Of a stretch of 64,000 nt of DNA, positions 1 through 8,913 are shown piece by piece; positions within the stretch are counted from its first letter, which is position 1, and each line of letters opens with the position of its first letter. The notes beneath the pieces were generated by a model. The model searched no databases and was not told the origin of the DNA. It saw only the letters and a program-made list of their open reading frames with translations. Position numbers and translations under genes: made by a program. The DNA is from Cellulophaga omnivescoria (lineage in GTDB: Bacteria; Bacteroidota; Bacteroidia; Flavobacteriales; Flavobacteriaceae), in NCBI RefSeq assembly GCF_001999725.1, contig NZ_MDDP01000006.1, positions 1 through 64,000 on the forward strand, written 5' to 3'.

Positions 1-861
1 TAAAAAAATAAAGTTTACAACCACCAATACCAGGCTAAAAGAAATCATATTTTTTTGTGCGTCTTTTAATGTTTTGCAACTCAGGTTTTTTTGCATCATA
101 TCTTGGTCTAAGCCTGTCATACAAATAGCAATAAACATACCCCCAAAAAACGATTTTATAAAGTGGTTTTTTGCTAAAAAACTATCTGTGTAAAAAATTT
201 TATTGTATTGTTTTAGTTCTTCAGAGGCTAATAAATTTCCTAAACTCATATCTAGCTTATCAGTAATAAAATAGATAGATAAACCAACAGATATTAGCAT
301 AAAAAGTGTTTGTAGGGTATCTGTCCATACAATGGTTTTTATTCCGCCTTTAAAAGTGTAAATCCATATAAGAAGTATGGAGAGTATTACCGTAATTTCA
401 AACGGAATGTTTAAATCATCAAAAACAAACTGCTGTAATACTAATGCCACTAAAAATAACCTAAAAGAGGCTCCTAATACCCTAGATATAAAGAAAAAGA
501 AAGCGCCAGTTTTGTAACTAACTAAACCAAAACGCTCTTTTAAATATTCGTATATAGAAGTAACATTTAATTTATAATAAATTGGCATTAAAAGATAGGC
601 AATAACAAAGTAGCCTATAAGGTAACCAAACACAACCTGCATATAACTAAATTGTGAGCCTTGTACCCATCCCGGAACAGATATAAAAGTTACACCAGAT
701 AAAGATGCGCCAACCATACCAAAAGCAACTACATACCAAGGAGATTGTTTGCCAGCTTTAAAAAAATCTTCATTAGAGTCGTTTTTGCCGGTTAAGTAAG
801 ATATTAATAGTAAAACTAAAAAGTAACAACCTATTAGTAGTAATATATGCGTAGATGTCAT
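1..861 (-). CDS. Sodium:solute symporter (SSS family), N-terminal part
   Basis: The reading frame opens at an ATG (minus strand, 861) and stays open to the left edge, giving the first 287 residues; the C-terminus lies outside the window. The protein is strongly hydrophobic with repeated membrane segments. It starts [23 protein letters not shown] and then reads [37 protein letters not shown]. This '[34 protein letters not shown]' pattern is typical of the solute:sodium symporter family, and the [20 protein letters not shown] loop near residue 265 is also typical. The family couples uptake of sugars, amino acids, sialic acid or other solutes to sodium influx; the substrate cannot be told here. 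It is divergent from recR with about 108 bases between starts. Confidence 0.9.
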   Translation of the reverse strand, partial: MTSTHILLLIGCYFLVLLLISYLTGKNDSNEDFFKAGKQSPWYVVAFGMVGASLSGVTFISVPGWVQGSQFSYMQVVFGYLIGYFVIAYLLMPIYYKLNVTSIYEYLKERFGLVSYKTGAFFFFISRVLGASFRLFLVALVLQQFVFDDLNIPFEITVILSILLIWIYTFKGGIKTIVWTDTLQTLFMLISVGLSIYFITDKLDMSLGNLLASEELKQYNKIFYTDSFLAKNHFIKSFFGGMFIAICMTGLDQDMMQKNLSCKTLKDAQKNMISFSLVLVVVNFIFL

Positions 862-969
862 GAGTAGTAATTTGTGATTGCAAAGTACAAAAAGAAAAAA
901 TATCATCATAGGATTAATAGTCGCCAAAAAACAAGAATAAATTGTAAATTTGTATAGAAAATTAATAGT

Positions 970-1590
970 ATGGATTTCTCTTCTAAATTGTTAGAAAATG
1001 CAGTGTATGAAATATCTCAATTACCTGGTATTGGTAAGCGTACAGCTTTGCGTTTGGCATTACATTTATTAAAACAGCCAAAGGATCAAACTAGTGCATT
1101 ATCTAATAGTTTACTAAAATTAAGAGAAGAAATTAAGTTTTGTACCAACTGTCATAATATATCAGACGTTGCTTTGTGTGAAATTTGTGCTAATCCAAAA
1201 AGAGATGAGTCTATAGTTTGTGTTGTAGAAGATATTAGAGATGTAATGGCTATAGAAAATACAGGACAATTCAGGGGTCTGTATCACGTTTTAGGAGGGA
1301 GAATTTCTCCAATGGAGGGAGTGGGTCCGCAAAATTTAACAATAAATTCTTTGGTAAATAAATCTAAAGAAGGTATAATTAAAGAGTTAATTTTTGCTTT
1401 AAGTTCTACTATGGAAGGTGATACTACCAACTTTTATATTTACAAACAAATAGAAGGTATGGGCTTAAAAACATCTACAATTGCACGTGGTATTGCCGTT
1501 GGTGATGAGTTAGAATATGCAGATGAGGTAACCCTTGGTAGAAGTATATTAAATAGGGTTCCTTTTGAGAATTCTTTAAAATTAGGATAG
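970..1590 (+). CDS. recR: Recombination mediator protein RecR
   Basis: RecR works with RecO (and RecF) to load RecA on gapped single-stranded DNA during recombinational repair. The 206 residues have the family layout. A helix-hairpin-helix with [13 protein letters not shown] lies at about residues 18-30. A zinc finger has C58-x2-C61 and C70-x2-C73. A Toprim domain starts near residue 82 ([14 protein letters not shown]) and continues through [12 protein letters not shown]. Length is normal. A TAAATTTG -7-like element at 945-952 precedes the ATG. The gene stands alone between the divergent symporter and the E2 gene. Confidence 0.97.
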   Translation: MDFSSKLLENAVYEISQLPGIGKRTALRLALHLLKQPKDQTSALSNSLLKLREEIKFCTNCHNISDVALCEICANPKRDESIVCVVEDIRDVMAIENTGQFRGLYHVLGGRISPMEGVGPQNLTINSLVNKSKEGIIKELIFALSSTMEGDTTNFYIYKQIEGMGLKTSTIARGIAVGDELEYADEVTLGRSILNRVPFENSLKLG

Positions 1591-1685
1591 TTTAAATTAA
1601 AATAAATGCACTAAATTTAATTAAATGACGTTTTAATTAGTATTTTTGCAAAATTAAGTATATAAATTGCTTTTAAAATAGTAAT

Positions 1686-3029
1686 ATGTCAAAATTTGAA
1701 TTAAAATTACCTCAGATGGGAGAAAGTGTTGCAGAGGCAACATTAACTACTTGGTTAAAAGAAGTAGGAGATACCATTGAGATGGATGAGGCTGTTTTTG
1801 AAATTGCCACTGATAAGGTAGATTCTGAAGTGCCTTCTGAAGTAGAAGGTGTCTTAGTTGAAAAACTTTTTAACGTTGATGATATAGTACAAGTAGGACA
1901 AACTGTTGCCATTATAGAAATTTCTGGAGAAGCAGAAACCTCTAATGAAACAGAAAGTAATACGCCAGCGGTAGAAGAAAAAGCAGAAGAAACACCAGAA
2001 GTTGCTGCCATAGAAAGTTCTATTGCTGTGGCAAAAGAAACGGTAGCTACATCGCAAGATTTTAGTGATTCAGACAAATTTTACTCTCCTTTAGTTAAAA
2101 ATATAGCTAAAGAAGAAGGTATTACTATAGCAGAGTTAGATGCTATAAAAGGTACAGGTAAAGAAGGCAGAGTTACTAAAACAGATATATTAAATTACGT
2201 AGAAAACAGAACAGTACCTAGTACTAATGGTAGTGCAGAAGCGCCAAAAAGTGCACCAGCTCCGCAGCCACAACCTGTAAAAACACCAGCTCCTAAAGCA
2301 GCACCTGTAGTAGCATCTGCTGGAGATGAGGTTGTTCCTTTGTCTCGTATGGGTAAATTAATAGCGCAGCATATGACTGCTAGTGTGGCTACATCTGCTC
2401 ACGTACAAAGTTTTATAGAGGTAGATGTTACTAACCTTGTAAACTGGAGAAACAAAAACAAAAATGCCTTTTTAAAGAGAGAAGGAGAAAAACTTACGTT
2501 TACACCAATATTTATGGAGGCAGTTGCTTTTGCAATTAAAAAGTTTCCTTTAATAAATATTTCTTTTGACGGAGAGTCTGTAATTAAAAAGAAAAATATA
2601 AACCTAGGTATGGCAGCAGCATTACCAGACGGAAATTTAATTGTACCTGTAATTAAAAATGCAGATCAGTTAAACTTAGTTGGTATGGCTAAAGTTGTAA
2701 ATGATTTAGCAGACAGAGCAAGAAACAATGCTTTAAAGCCAGATGATATCCAAGGTGGTACATATACTGTAACCAATGTAGGTACATTTGGTAGTGTATT
2801 TGGTACACCAATTATTAACCAGCCGCAAGTAGCAATTTTAGCCTTAGGAGCCATACGTAAAGTGCCATCTGTTATAGAAACACCAGAAGGTGATTTTATA
2901 GGTATACGTTCTAAAATGTTTTTATCTCATAGTTATGATCACCGTGTTGTAAATGGTGCTTTAGGAGGTATGTTTATAAAAGCAGTGGCAGAATACTTAG
3001 AAGCTTGGGATGTGAACAGAGAAATATAA
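1686..3029 (+). CDS. Dihydrolipoamide acyltransferase (E2) of a 2-oxo acid dehydrogenase complex
   Basis: This is the E2 core, which moves acyl groups from the E1 decarboxylase to coenzyme A on a swinging lipoyl arm. Domains in order: lipoyl domain, residues 1-80, with the lipoylation site K44 in ATDKVDS; an Ala/Pro/Glu-rich linker; a peripheral subunit-binding domain at about 133-172 (SPLVKNIAKEEGI...GKEGRVTKTDIL); a second Pro/Ala linker; and the catalytic domain from about 215 to the end. The active-site block reads SYDHRVVNGALGG, with H419 present but Asn at 423 where the HxxxDG motif usually has Asp. The family resembles branched-chain or generic flavobacterial E2 proteins. No E1 or E3 gene is adjacent, so the substrate is not certain. 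A TATTTTTG element at 1641-1648 is a likely -7 box. Confidence 0.93.
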   Translation: MSKFELKLPQMGESVAEATLTTWLKEVGDTIEMDEAVFEIATDKVDSEVPSEVEGVLVEKLFNVDDIVQVGQTVAIIEISGEAETSNETESNTPAVEEKAEETPEVAAIESSIAVAKETVATSQDFSDSDKFYSPLVKNIAKEEGITIAELDAIKGTGKEGRVTKTDILNYVENRTVPSTNGSAEAPKSAPAPQPQPVKTPAPKAAPVVASAGDEVVPLSRMGKLIAQHMTASVATSAHVQSFIEVDVTNLVNWRNKNKNAFLKREGEKLTFTPIFMEAVAFAIKKFPLINISFDGESVIKKKNINLGMAAALPDGNLIVPVIKNADQLNLVGMAKVVNDLADRARNNALKPDDIQGGTYTVTNVGTFGSVFGTPIINQPQVAILALGAIRKVPSVIETPEGDFIGIRSKMFLSHSYDHRVVNGALGGMFIKAVAEYLEAWDVNREI

Positions 3030-3056
3030 AACAATACCAACATAATAACACAATAA

Positions 3057-3087
3057 AATGCCCTGTTTTTTAATAGGGCATTTTTTA
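3057..3087 (+). terminator. Rho-independent terminator after the E2 gene
   Basis: AATGCCCT and AGGGCATT form an 8-bp stem around a T-rich loop, followed by a run of T. It lies 28 bases after the E2 stop codon and before the exonuclease promoter. Confidence 0.85.
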
Positions 3088-3148
3088 TACCCATTTTATT
3101 TTTTCTAAAAGTTGCTATTCATTTATCTTTGTGTTAAAACACAGTAAA

Positions 3149-3925
3149 ATGGATTTAAAATTAACACGCCCAATTTGTTTTTTTGATTTAGAAACAACTG
3201 GTATAAACGTGGCTAAAGATAGAGTGGTAGAGATTTCCATTTTAAAAGTATACCCTAACGGAAATAAAGAAAGTAAGACGTGGCTGGTAAATCCAGAAAT
3301 GCATATTCCAGATGAGGTAGTTGCAGTACATGGTATTAGCAATGAGAAAGTTGCAAATGAACCTACTTTTGCACAATTATCTAAAGAAATTTACGCAATA
3401 ATTAAAGATTGTGACTTAGGTGGTTACAATTCAGATAGGTTTGATATTCCTCTTTTAGCAGAAGAAATGCTTCGGGCTGGAGTAGATTTTGATATGAAAA
3501 ATACAGTTTCTGTAGATGTGCAAACCATCTTTTTTAAGATGGAGAAAAGAACATTAGAAGCTGCTTATAAATTTTATTGTAATAAAGAGCTCACCAATGC
3601 ACACAGTGCAGCGGCAGATACTAATGCCACTTTTGAGGTCTTAAAATCGCAATTAGATCGGTACCCAGAGTTAGATAATGATATTAAAAAATTATCAGAA
3701 TTTACCACTCGTAAGAAGTTTGCAGACTTTGCAGGTTTTATAATTATAGACCAAGATGGTGACCCAGCTTTTTCTTTTGGTAAGCATAAAGGTAAAAAGG
3801 TAGATGATGTTTTAGAGAAAGAACCAGGCTACTTTGGGTGGATTTTAAATGCAGATTTTCCGTTGTACACAAAAAAAGTACTTACTCAAATAAAACTTAG
3901 TAAGTTAAACAATAAGTTAAGCTAA
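3149..3925 (+). CDS. DnaQ-like DEDDh 3'-5' exonuclease
   Basis: A stand-alone 3'-5' exonuclease of the DNA polymerase III epsilon type, likely acting in proofreading or DNA repair. Exo motifs are in order: CFFDLETTG with the DxE metal ligands (exo I), LGGYNSDRFDIPLL (exo II), and AHSAAADTNATFEVL with the His and Asp of exo III. The C-terminal stretch FSFGKHKGKKVDDVLEKEPGYFGWIL resembles the small domain found at the end of ExoX-like nucleases. The GTG at 3131 would add six residues, but it sits inside a TATCTTTG -7-like element (3124-3131), so the ATG at 3149 was chosen, giving 258 residues. The next gene follows after three bases. Confidence 0.88.
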   Translation: MDLKLTRPICFFDLETTGINVAKDRVVEISILKVYPNGNKESKTWLVNPEMHIPDEVVAVHGISNEKVANEPTFAQLSKEIYAIIKDCDLGGYNSDRFDIPLLAEEMLRAGVDFDMKNTVSVDVQTIFFKMEKRTLEAAYKFYCNKELTNAHSAAADTNATFEVLKSQLDRYPELDNDIKKLSEFTTRKKFADFAGFIIIDQDGDPAFSFGKHKGKKVDDVLEKEPGYFGWILNADFPLYTKKVLTQIKLSKLNNKLS

Positions 3926-3928
3926 ATA

Positions 3929-4843
3929 ATGAGATTTTTCTTTTTGCTTTTTTTTAGTGTTGTTAGTTTGTCTGCACAAGAAATTTTAATAGACGGCACC
4001 ATATACAACGCAAAAACACAAGAGCCAATACCATATGTAAATGTTAGTTTTTTAAACACCTTAAAGGGTGCTTCTACAGATGAAAAAGGATATTTTTTTG
4101 TAGATGTACCTTCCTCTTTTTTAGAAAAACAAGTGCACTTATCTTCTTTAGGTTTTAAAGACACAATTGTAGCTGTAAAAAAACTAGTAGAAGAAAAAAA
4201 GTTTGGTATGTTAGAAGAGTCTTTTGAGTTAGATGAGGTTGTTGTGGCTAAGTCTTTAGGAGACTCATTTGTATTAAACCCTATTGCTAGTTATGATTTA
4301 AAAAGCGGATTTTCGTCTTCTTCTACACCTTGGGTTTTGGCAACTTATTATCCTAATATAGGAGCTCAAAAAAAATATGTAAATAAGGTAACTGTATTTT
4401 TTCAAAAAAATGAAGGGTTTAAAAGAAGAGCATCTAAATTTAGAATTCGTGTGTACGACGTAGATCCGGAAACTAAAAAACCAGCTAAGGATTTGTTACG
4501 CAAAAGTATAATTTTAGAGACCTTTGTAGAAAATGATTTTGTATCTATAGATTTATCGGCCTTTAATATAAAAATGCCTAGACAAGGCTTATATATTGGA
4601 TTAGAGTGGCTGTTTGTGCCTTACAATTGGTATGCAATAAAAGGTAAAGATCCTTTAACTAATGAGCTTACAATTGAAGATAGGTTTGCCCCAACATTTG
4701 GTGGTGTTTACAATAAAAACCAAAATTTTAAAGTTATGGTTTATGGTATGGGAGAATGGACAGATTTTAAGGTGAAATCTAAAGATAATACCAAGCACTT
4801 AATACCAGCAGTGAGTTTAAAATTGTCTAAAGAAAAGCAGTAA
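3929..4843 (+). CDS. Secreted CarboxypepD-reg-like domain protein
   Basis: This 304-residue exported protein starts with a signal peptide (MRFFFLLFFSVVSLSAQ). Residues about 20-85 are a CarboxypepD-regulatory-like beta-sandwich (IDGTIYNAKTQEPIPYVNVSFLNTLKGASTDEKGYFFVDVP), the same fold as the N-terminal domain of SusC proteins but without a plug or barrel. The rest of the chain, from LDEVVVAKSL to the end, is conserved in Bacteroidetes proteins of unknown role and has no catalytic motif I recognise. It likely faces the periplasm or the outer membrane. It is three bases after the exonuclease and 16 before the FAH gene, so the genes are probably cotranscribed. Confidence 0.75.
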   Translation: MRFFFLLFFSVVSLSAQEILIDGTIYNAKTQEPIPYVNVSFLNTLKGASTDEKGYFFVDVPSSFLEKQVHLSSLGFKDTIVAVKKLVEEKKFGMLEESFELDEVVVAKSLGDSFVLNPIASYDLKSGFSSSSTPWVLATYYPNIGAQKKYVNKVTVFFQKNEGFKRRASKFRIRVYDVDPETKKPAKDLLRKSIILETFVENDFVSIDLSAFNIKMPRQGLYIGLEWLFVPYNWYAIKGKDPLTNELTIEDRFAPTFGGVYNKNQNFKVMVYGMGEWTDFKVKSKDNTKHLIPAVSLKLSKEKQ

Positions 4844-4859
4844 ACTAATAAAGCATATT

Positions 4860-5471
4860 ATGAAAATTATTTGTATTGGTCGTAATTATACAGATCATAT
4901 TAAAGAATTGGCCAATGAAAAGCCTACAGATCCTGTTGTTTTTATTAAGCCAGATTCTGCTGTGTTGCCTAAAGAACAAGATTTTTACATACCAGAATTC
5001 TCTGATAATATCCATTATGAAGTAGAGGTATTAGTTAAAATTAAAAAAGTAGGAAAACATATAGAACAAAAATTTGCTGCCAATTATTATGATGAAATTG
5101 GGTTAGGAATAGACTTTACAGCACGTGATTTACAATCTAAGCTAAAAGAAAAAGGTTTACCTTGGGAAAAAGCAAAAGGTTTTGATGGTGCGGCAGTAAT
5201 AGGTAAATGGTTGCCAAAAAGTAAATTTTCTTCTGTAGATAATATAAATTTTTCATTGTTTAAAAATGAAGAAATAGTACAAAAGGGAAATACAAATTTA
5301 ATGTTGTGGAAAATAGACGAGCTTATATCGTATGTTTCTCAATACTTTATGTTAAAAAAAGGAGATGTTATATTTACAGGTACACCAGCAGGTGTAGGAC
5401 GGGTAGATGCTAATGATTATCTTTGTGGCACCTTAGAAGGTGAAGAAATGTTTACATTAAATATAAAATAA
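4860..5471 (+). CDS. Fumarylacetoacetate hydrolase (FAH) family protein
   Basis: This is a compact 203-residue FAH-fold enzyme. The family hydrolyses or decarboxylates beta-diketo acids such as fumarylpyruvate, acylpyruvates or oxaloacetate with a divalent metal. It has IGRNYTDHIKEL at the start, PVVFIKPDSAVL near residue 25, the metal-ligand pattern HYEVEVLVKI (ExE) at about 52-61, GIDFTARDLQ, KAKGFDGAAVIGKW and the terminal GDVIFTGTPAGVGRV block. This matches the short bacterial YcgM/FAHD1 type. Exact substrate is unknown. It abuts the Hpt gene with no spacer. Confidence 0.9.
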   Translation: MKIICIGRNYTDHIKELANEKPTDPVVFIKPDSAVLPKEQDFYIPEFSDNIHYEVEVLVKIKKVGKHIEQKFAANYYDEIGLGIDFTARDLQSKLKEKGLPWEKAKGFDGAAVIGKWLPKSKFSSVDNINFSLFKNEEIVQKGNTNLMLWKIDELISYVSQYFMLKKGDVIFTGTPAGVGRVDANDYLCGTLEGEEMFTLNIK

Positions 5472-5810
5472 ATGATTTATAGTCTTGATAAATTAAATGA
5501 AATGGCAGATGGTGATAATGATTTTATCAATTCTGTAGTATCTGTATTTTTAGAAGAAGTACCAGAAGATTTAGGTCTTCTAGAAAAAGCAATTGAAAGT
5601 AGAGATTATGAGCCAACTTACCAATTAGCTCATAAAATTAAACCTAATGTAGATTTGTTGGGTATGGAGCAAACTATGGCTGCGGCTTATGAAATAGAGT
5701 CTCTGGGTAAGCAACAAGGAGATTTTAATAAAATTGATGAAATTTTTAAAACCTTAAAGGTTGATATAGAGCAGGTGGTGTCTGAATTAAAAAATGATTT
5801 TAGTCTGTAA
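5472..5810 (+). CDS. Hpt-domain protein (phosphorelay)
   Basis: This 112-residue single-domain histidine phosphotransfer protein would carry phosphate between a hybrid kinase and a response regulator. The phospho-accepting residue is H54 in the block YQLAHKIKPNVDLLGM, which matches the Hpt signature (AHxLKgxsxxlG). The Asn-Val in place of the usual small residues after Lys-x-x is a mild change. The sequence is all alpha-helical in character. It starts right after the FAH stop codon, and its own stop overlaps the start of cinA (TAATG), so it is translated within one operon. No partner kinase is nearby. Confidence 0.85.
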   Translation: MIYSLDKLNEMADGDNDFINSVVSVFLEEVPEDLGLLEKAIESRDYEPTYQLAHKIKPNVDLLGMEQTMAAAYEIESLGKQQGDFNKIDEIFKTLKVDIEQVVSELKNDFSL

Positions 5811-7057
5811 TGCTTGCAGAGATAATTACCATAGGTGATGAGTTACTCATTGGTCAGGTAATAGACACCAATTCAGCTTTTATAGGTAAGGAGTTAAATA
5901 AGATTGGAGTTGCTGTTTATCAGATTACATCTGTACAAGACAATAAACAACAAATTCTTTCGGCTTTAAATGATGCGTCTAAAAGAGTAGACATAGTTTT
6001 AATAACTGGCGGTTTAGGTCCTACTAAAGACGATATTACCAAGCATACATTGTGTGAGTTTTTTAATGATGTCCTGGTTCAGGACAATAAAGTTTTAGCT
6101 CATGTAGAGGAGTTGTTTAAAAAGTTTTCAGATAAACCTATACTAGACGTAAACCGTCAGCAAGCCAAAGTATTATCTAAGGCTACCGTATTACATAATG
6201 TTAAAGGTACTGCTCCAGGGATGTGGATTAAAGATGCAGATACTGTATTTGTGTCAATGCCAGGAGTGCCTTTTGAAATGCGTTATTTAATAACAGAAGA
6301 GGTTATACCTCGTATTACAAAAGAGTTTAAAAGGCCGCATATTATACACAAAACATTTATAACATACGGAGTTGGTGAAAGTACTTTAGCAGAGCAAATA
6401 AGTAGCTGGGAAAATCAATTACCACCTTTTATAAAACTAGCATATTTACCAAGTTTAGGATCTGTACGTTTGCGTTTATCTGGAACAAGTGTAGATAAAG
6501 ATAGTTTAGAAAAAATTATAAAGGAAGAAAGCTTAAAGTTAAAAACTCTAATAGGGGATATAATTTATGGCGATGAAGGTGAGGATGAGTTAGAGGTTGT
6601 AGTAGCTAAATTGTTTACAGAAAAAAGAAAAACTTTAGCTACAGCAGAAAGTTTTACTGGAGGTAAAATTTCAGAAATTATTACATCAATTCCAGGGGCT
6701 TCAGCATATTTTAAAGGAGGTATTGTAAGCTATGCTACAGAGGTTAAATCCGCTTTGTTAGGTGTTTCAGAAGATCTTATTAAACAACACTCTGTAGTTA
6801 GTGAAGAGGTTGCTATGGCAATGGCAAAAAATGTAAAAAAAATGCTTAATACAGATTTTGCAATAGCCACTACAGGTAATGCTGGGCCAACAAAAGGAGA
6901 TTCTGATGCCGAAGTGGGAACTGTTTATATTGGTGTGGCAACACCAACAAAAATTTTTGCCGTATACCATCAATTAGGAGGGCAAAGAGAAAGAGTGGTA
7001 AATAAAGCTGTAAGCAAGGCTTTAGAACTGTTGTATAAAGGAATATTAGGTTGCTAA
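5810..7057 (+). CDS. cinA: CinA-family protein (competence/damage-inducible, nicotinamide-nucleotide amidase)
   Basis: A two-domain protein of 415 residues. The N-terminal half (1-170) is a MoCF-biosynthesis-like domain with EIITIGDELLIGQVIDTNSAFI and the LITGGLGPTKDDITKH signature, associated in CinA with ADP-ribose pyrophosphatase activity. The C-terminal half (about 255-413) is the CinA/PncC domain (TLATAESFTGGKISEIITSIPGASAYFKGGIVSYA...), which deamidates NMN to NaMN in pyridine nucleotide recycling. Both halves look intact and the length is normal. The start codon overlaps the Hpt stop. Confidence 0.94.
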   Translation: MLAEIITIGDELLIGQVIDTNSAFIGKELNKIGVAVYQITSVQDNKQQILSALNDASKRVDIVLITGGLGPTKDDITKHTLCEFFNDVLVQDNKVLAHVEELFKKFSDKPILDVNRQQAKVLSKATVLHNVKGTAPGMWIKDADTVFVSMPGVPFEMRYLITEEVIPRITKEFKRPHIIHKTFITYGVGESTLAEQISSWENQLPPFIKLAYLPSLGSVRLRLSGTSVDKDSLEKIIKEESLKLKTLIGDIIYGDEGEDELEVVVAKLFTEKRKTLATAESFTGGKISEIITSIPGASAYFKGGIVSYATEVKSALLGVSEDLIKQHSVVSEEVAMAMAKNVKKMLNTDFAIATTGNAGPTKGDSDAEVGTVYIGVATPTKIFAVYHQLGGQRERVVNKAVSKALELLYKGILGC

Positions 7058-7110
7058 ATAGCAACAATTTAGAGGTAGATAAAATAATTTTAAAAATTTG
7101 ATGAAAAGAA

Positions 7111-7142
7111 TTTTGTCTACCCAAAAAAAAGCTATAAATTTG
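7111..7142 (+). promoter_or_regulatory. Bacteroidetes-type promoter for the L28/L33 cluster
   Basis: TTTTG at 7111-7115 (-33) and TAAATTTG at 7135-7142 (-7) are separated by 19 bp, inside the range known for Flavobacterium primary sigma promoters. The ATG of rpmB is 33 bases further on. Confidence 0.65.
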
Positions 7143-7175
7143 CAGCCTGTTTAAAATAACACAAAATCTAGCATA

Positions 7176-7412
7176 ATGTCAAAAGTTTGTGAAATCACTG
7201 GAAAGAAAGCAATGTTTGGAAATAACGTGTCTTTCTCTATTAATAAGACAAGAAGAAGGTTTGATGTAAATCTTTCCAAAAAACGTTTTTACATTCCAGA
7301 GGAAGATCGTTGGATAACTTTAAAAGTATCTACAAGAGCTCTTAAGAGTATCAACAAAAAAGGAATCTCTGAAGTATTAAAAGAGGCTAAAGCACAGGGG
7401 GTTATTAAATAA
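7176..7412 (+). CDS. rpmB: 50S ribosomal protein L28
   Basis: A 78-residue large-subunit ribosomal protein. The start MSKVCEITGKKAMFGNNVSFSINKTRRRFDVNL and the block RFYIPEEDRWITLKVSTRALKSINKKGI are diagnostic for L28. It is the first gene of the rpmB-rpmG-DUF4295 set that often precedes ftsY in Bacteroidetes. Confidence 0.98.
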   Translation: MSKVCEITGKKAMFGNNVSFSINKTRRRFDVNLSKKRFYIPEEDRWITLKVSTRALKSINKKGISEVLKEAKAQGVIK

Positions 7413-7433
7413 TCTCTTTAAAAAATAATAAAG

Positions 7434-7616
7434 ATGGCAAAGAAAGGTAACAGAATACAAGTTATTTTAGAGTGTACAGAGCATAAAGAATCTGGGCAAC
7501 CAGGTACTTCTAGGTACATTACCACTAAAAACAAAAAGAACACTCCAGACAGAATTGAGTTAAAGAAATTTAACCCAATCCTTAAGAAAATGACTGTTCA
7601 TAAAGAAATAAAATAA
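7434..7616 (+). CDS. rpmG: 50S ribosomal protein L33
   Basis: A 60-residue ribosomal protein. [21 protein letters not shown] followed by [24 protein letters not shown] is the L33 pattern. Only one cysteine is present (C14), so this is the form without the zinc-binding cysteine pairs. It lies 21 bases after rpmB. Confidence 0.98.
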   Translation: MAKKGNRIQVILECTEHKESGQPGTSRYITTKNKKNTPDRIELKKFNPILKKMTVHKEIK

Positions 7617-7658
7617 TTTAAATTTCCTTTAGTAAGGAAATTGTTAAACTATAAAGTT

Positions 7659-7811
7659 ATGGCAAAGAAAACAGTAGCAAGTTTACAGACCAGCTCAAAG
7701 AGATTAACTAAAGCCATTAAAATGGTAAAGTCTCCTAAAACAGGAGCTTACACGTTTGTGGAATCAGTTATGGCTCCAGAATTAGTAAACGAGTGGTTAG
7801 CTAAAAAATAA
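7659..7811 (+). CDS. DUF4295 family small protein (50 residues)
   Basis: A 50-residue basic protein read directly from the sequence: it begins MAKKTVASLQTSSKRLTK, has MVKSPKTGAYTF in the middle and ends VNEWLAKK. It matches the DUF4295 family, which is confined to Bacteroidetes and is regularly encoded right after rpmG. Its small size, basic character and position suggest a role at the ribosome, but this is inference. A terminator follows. Confidence 0.9.
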   Translation: MAKKTVASLQTSSKRLTKAIKMVKSPKTGAYTFVESVMAPELVNEWLAKK

Positions 7812-7834
7812 TATCAATATACAGTATTGATAAT

Positions 7835-7867
7835 AAAGCTACTTTCATTAGAAAGTGGCTTTTTTTA
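7835..7867 (+). terminator. Rho-independent terminator after DUF4295 gene
   Basis: GCTACTTTC and GAAAGTGGC pair around an ATTA loop, followed by seven T. It closes the ribosomal protein unit before the ftsY promoter (TATCTTTG at 7874-7881). Confidence 0.85.
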
Positions 7868-7901
7868 TTTTTATATCTTTGGTAAAATTACAGGATAAAA
7901 A

Positions 7902-8864
7902 ATGAGTCTATTTAAAAATATATTTTCTTCAAAAAAGAAGGAAAGCCTTGATAAAGGTTTAGAGAAAAGTAAAAGTAGCTTTTTTTCTAAGTTGAGTAAA
8001 GCTGTTGCTGGTAAAGCTAAGGTAGATGATGATGTGTTAGATAACTTGGAAGAAATTTTAGTTACTTCTGACGTTGGTGTAGATACTACCTTAAAAATTA
8101 TAGATCGTATAGAAGCACGTGTTTCTAAAGATAAATATTTAGGGACAGATGAGTTAAATGTAATTTTACGAGAAGAAATTGCGGCTTTATTATCTGAGAC
8201 AAATACTGGTAATGAAACCGAGTTTACTGTACCTAAAGATGTAAAGCCTTATGTAATTATGGTTGTTGGTGTTAATGGTGTTGGTAAAACTACTACCATT
8301 GGAAAAATGGCTTATCAATTTAAAAAACAAGGTTTAAAAGTTGTTTTAGGTGCTGCAGATACTTTTAGGGCTGCGGCAATAGATCAACTACAGGTTTGGG
8401 CAGATCGCGTAGATATTCCAATTGTAAAACAAAAAATGGGTAGTGATCCTGCTTCTGTTGCTTTTGATACCTTAAGTTCTGCTGTAACACAAAATGCAGA
8501 TGTGGTAATTATAGATACTGCTGGCCGTTTGCATAATAAGGTAAATTTAATGAATGAGCTTACTAAGGTAAAACGAGTAATGCATAAGGTTGTAGATAAT
8601 ACGCCGCATGATGTAATGCTTGTTTTAGATGGTTCTACTGGTCAAAATGCTTTTGAGCAGGCCAAACAATTTACTAAAGCTACAGAGGTAACTTCATTAG
8701 CAGTTACTAAATTAGACGGTACTGCAAAAGGTGGTGTTGTAATAGGGATCTCAGATCAGTTTCAAATTCCGGTTAAATATATTGGGGTAGGAGAAGGTAT
8801 AGAGGACTTACAGGTTTTTAATAAGTATGAGTTTGTAGACTCATTCTTTAACCTAAAAAAATAA
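7902..8864 (+). CDS. ftsY: Signal recognition particle receptor FtsY
   Basis: FtsY is the membrane-associated GTPase that docks the SRP-ribosome complex at the Sec translocon. The 320 residues have a short charged N-terminus, the helical N domain (about 20-100), and the SRP-type G domain with GVNGVGKTTTIGKMA (P-loop, G1), DTFRAAAIDQL (G2), IDTAGRLHNK (G3), VTKLDGTAKGGVV (G4) and IGVGEGIEDLQVF (G5). The acidic A domain of E. coli FtsY is missing, as is usual in this phylum. Confidence 0.98.
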   Translation: MSLFKNIFSSKKKESLDKGLEKSKSSFFSKLSKAVAGKAKVDDDVLDNLEEILVTSDVGVDTTLKIIDRIEARVSKDKYLGTDELNVILREEIAALLSETNTGNETEFTVPKDVKPYVIMVVGVNGVGKTTTIGKMAYQFKKQGLKVVLGAADTFRAAAIDQLQVWADRVDIPIVKQKMGSDPASVAFDTLSSAVTQNADVVIIDTAGRLHNKVNLMNELTKVKRVMHKVVDNTPHDVMLVLDGSTGQNAFEQAKQFTKATEVTSLAVTKLDGTAKGGVVIGISDQFQIPVKYIGVGEGIEDLQVFNKYEFVDSFFNLKK

Positions 8865-8870
8865 TTTTAT

Positions 8871-8897
8871 AAAGCCTCCTTGCGGAGGTTTTTTTGT
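8871..8897 (+). terminator. Rho-independent terminator after ftsY
   Basis: GCCTCC-TTGC-GGAGG hairpin followed by a T tract, starting about ten bases after the ftsY stop codon. Confidence 0.85.
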
Positions 8898-8913
8898 TTA
8901 AAACTATCTGGTT

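Noticed and set aside
1712-2077. Minus-strand open frame inside the E2 gene
   Set aside because: It mirrors the Ala/Glu/Thr-rich coding strand and has no promoter or homology; it is a shadow of the E2 gene.
3131-3148. GTG start that would lengthen the exonuclease by six residues
   Set aside because: The GTG forms part of a TATCTTTG -7-like element, so it is not likely to be in the transcript.
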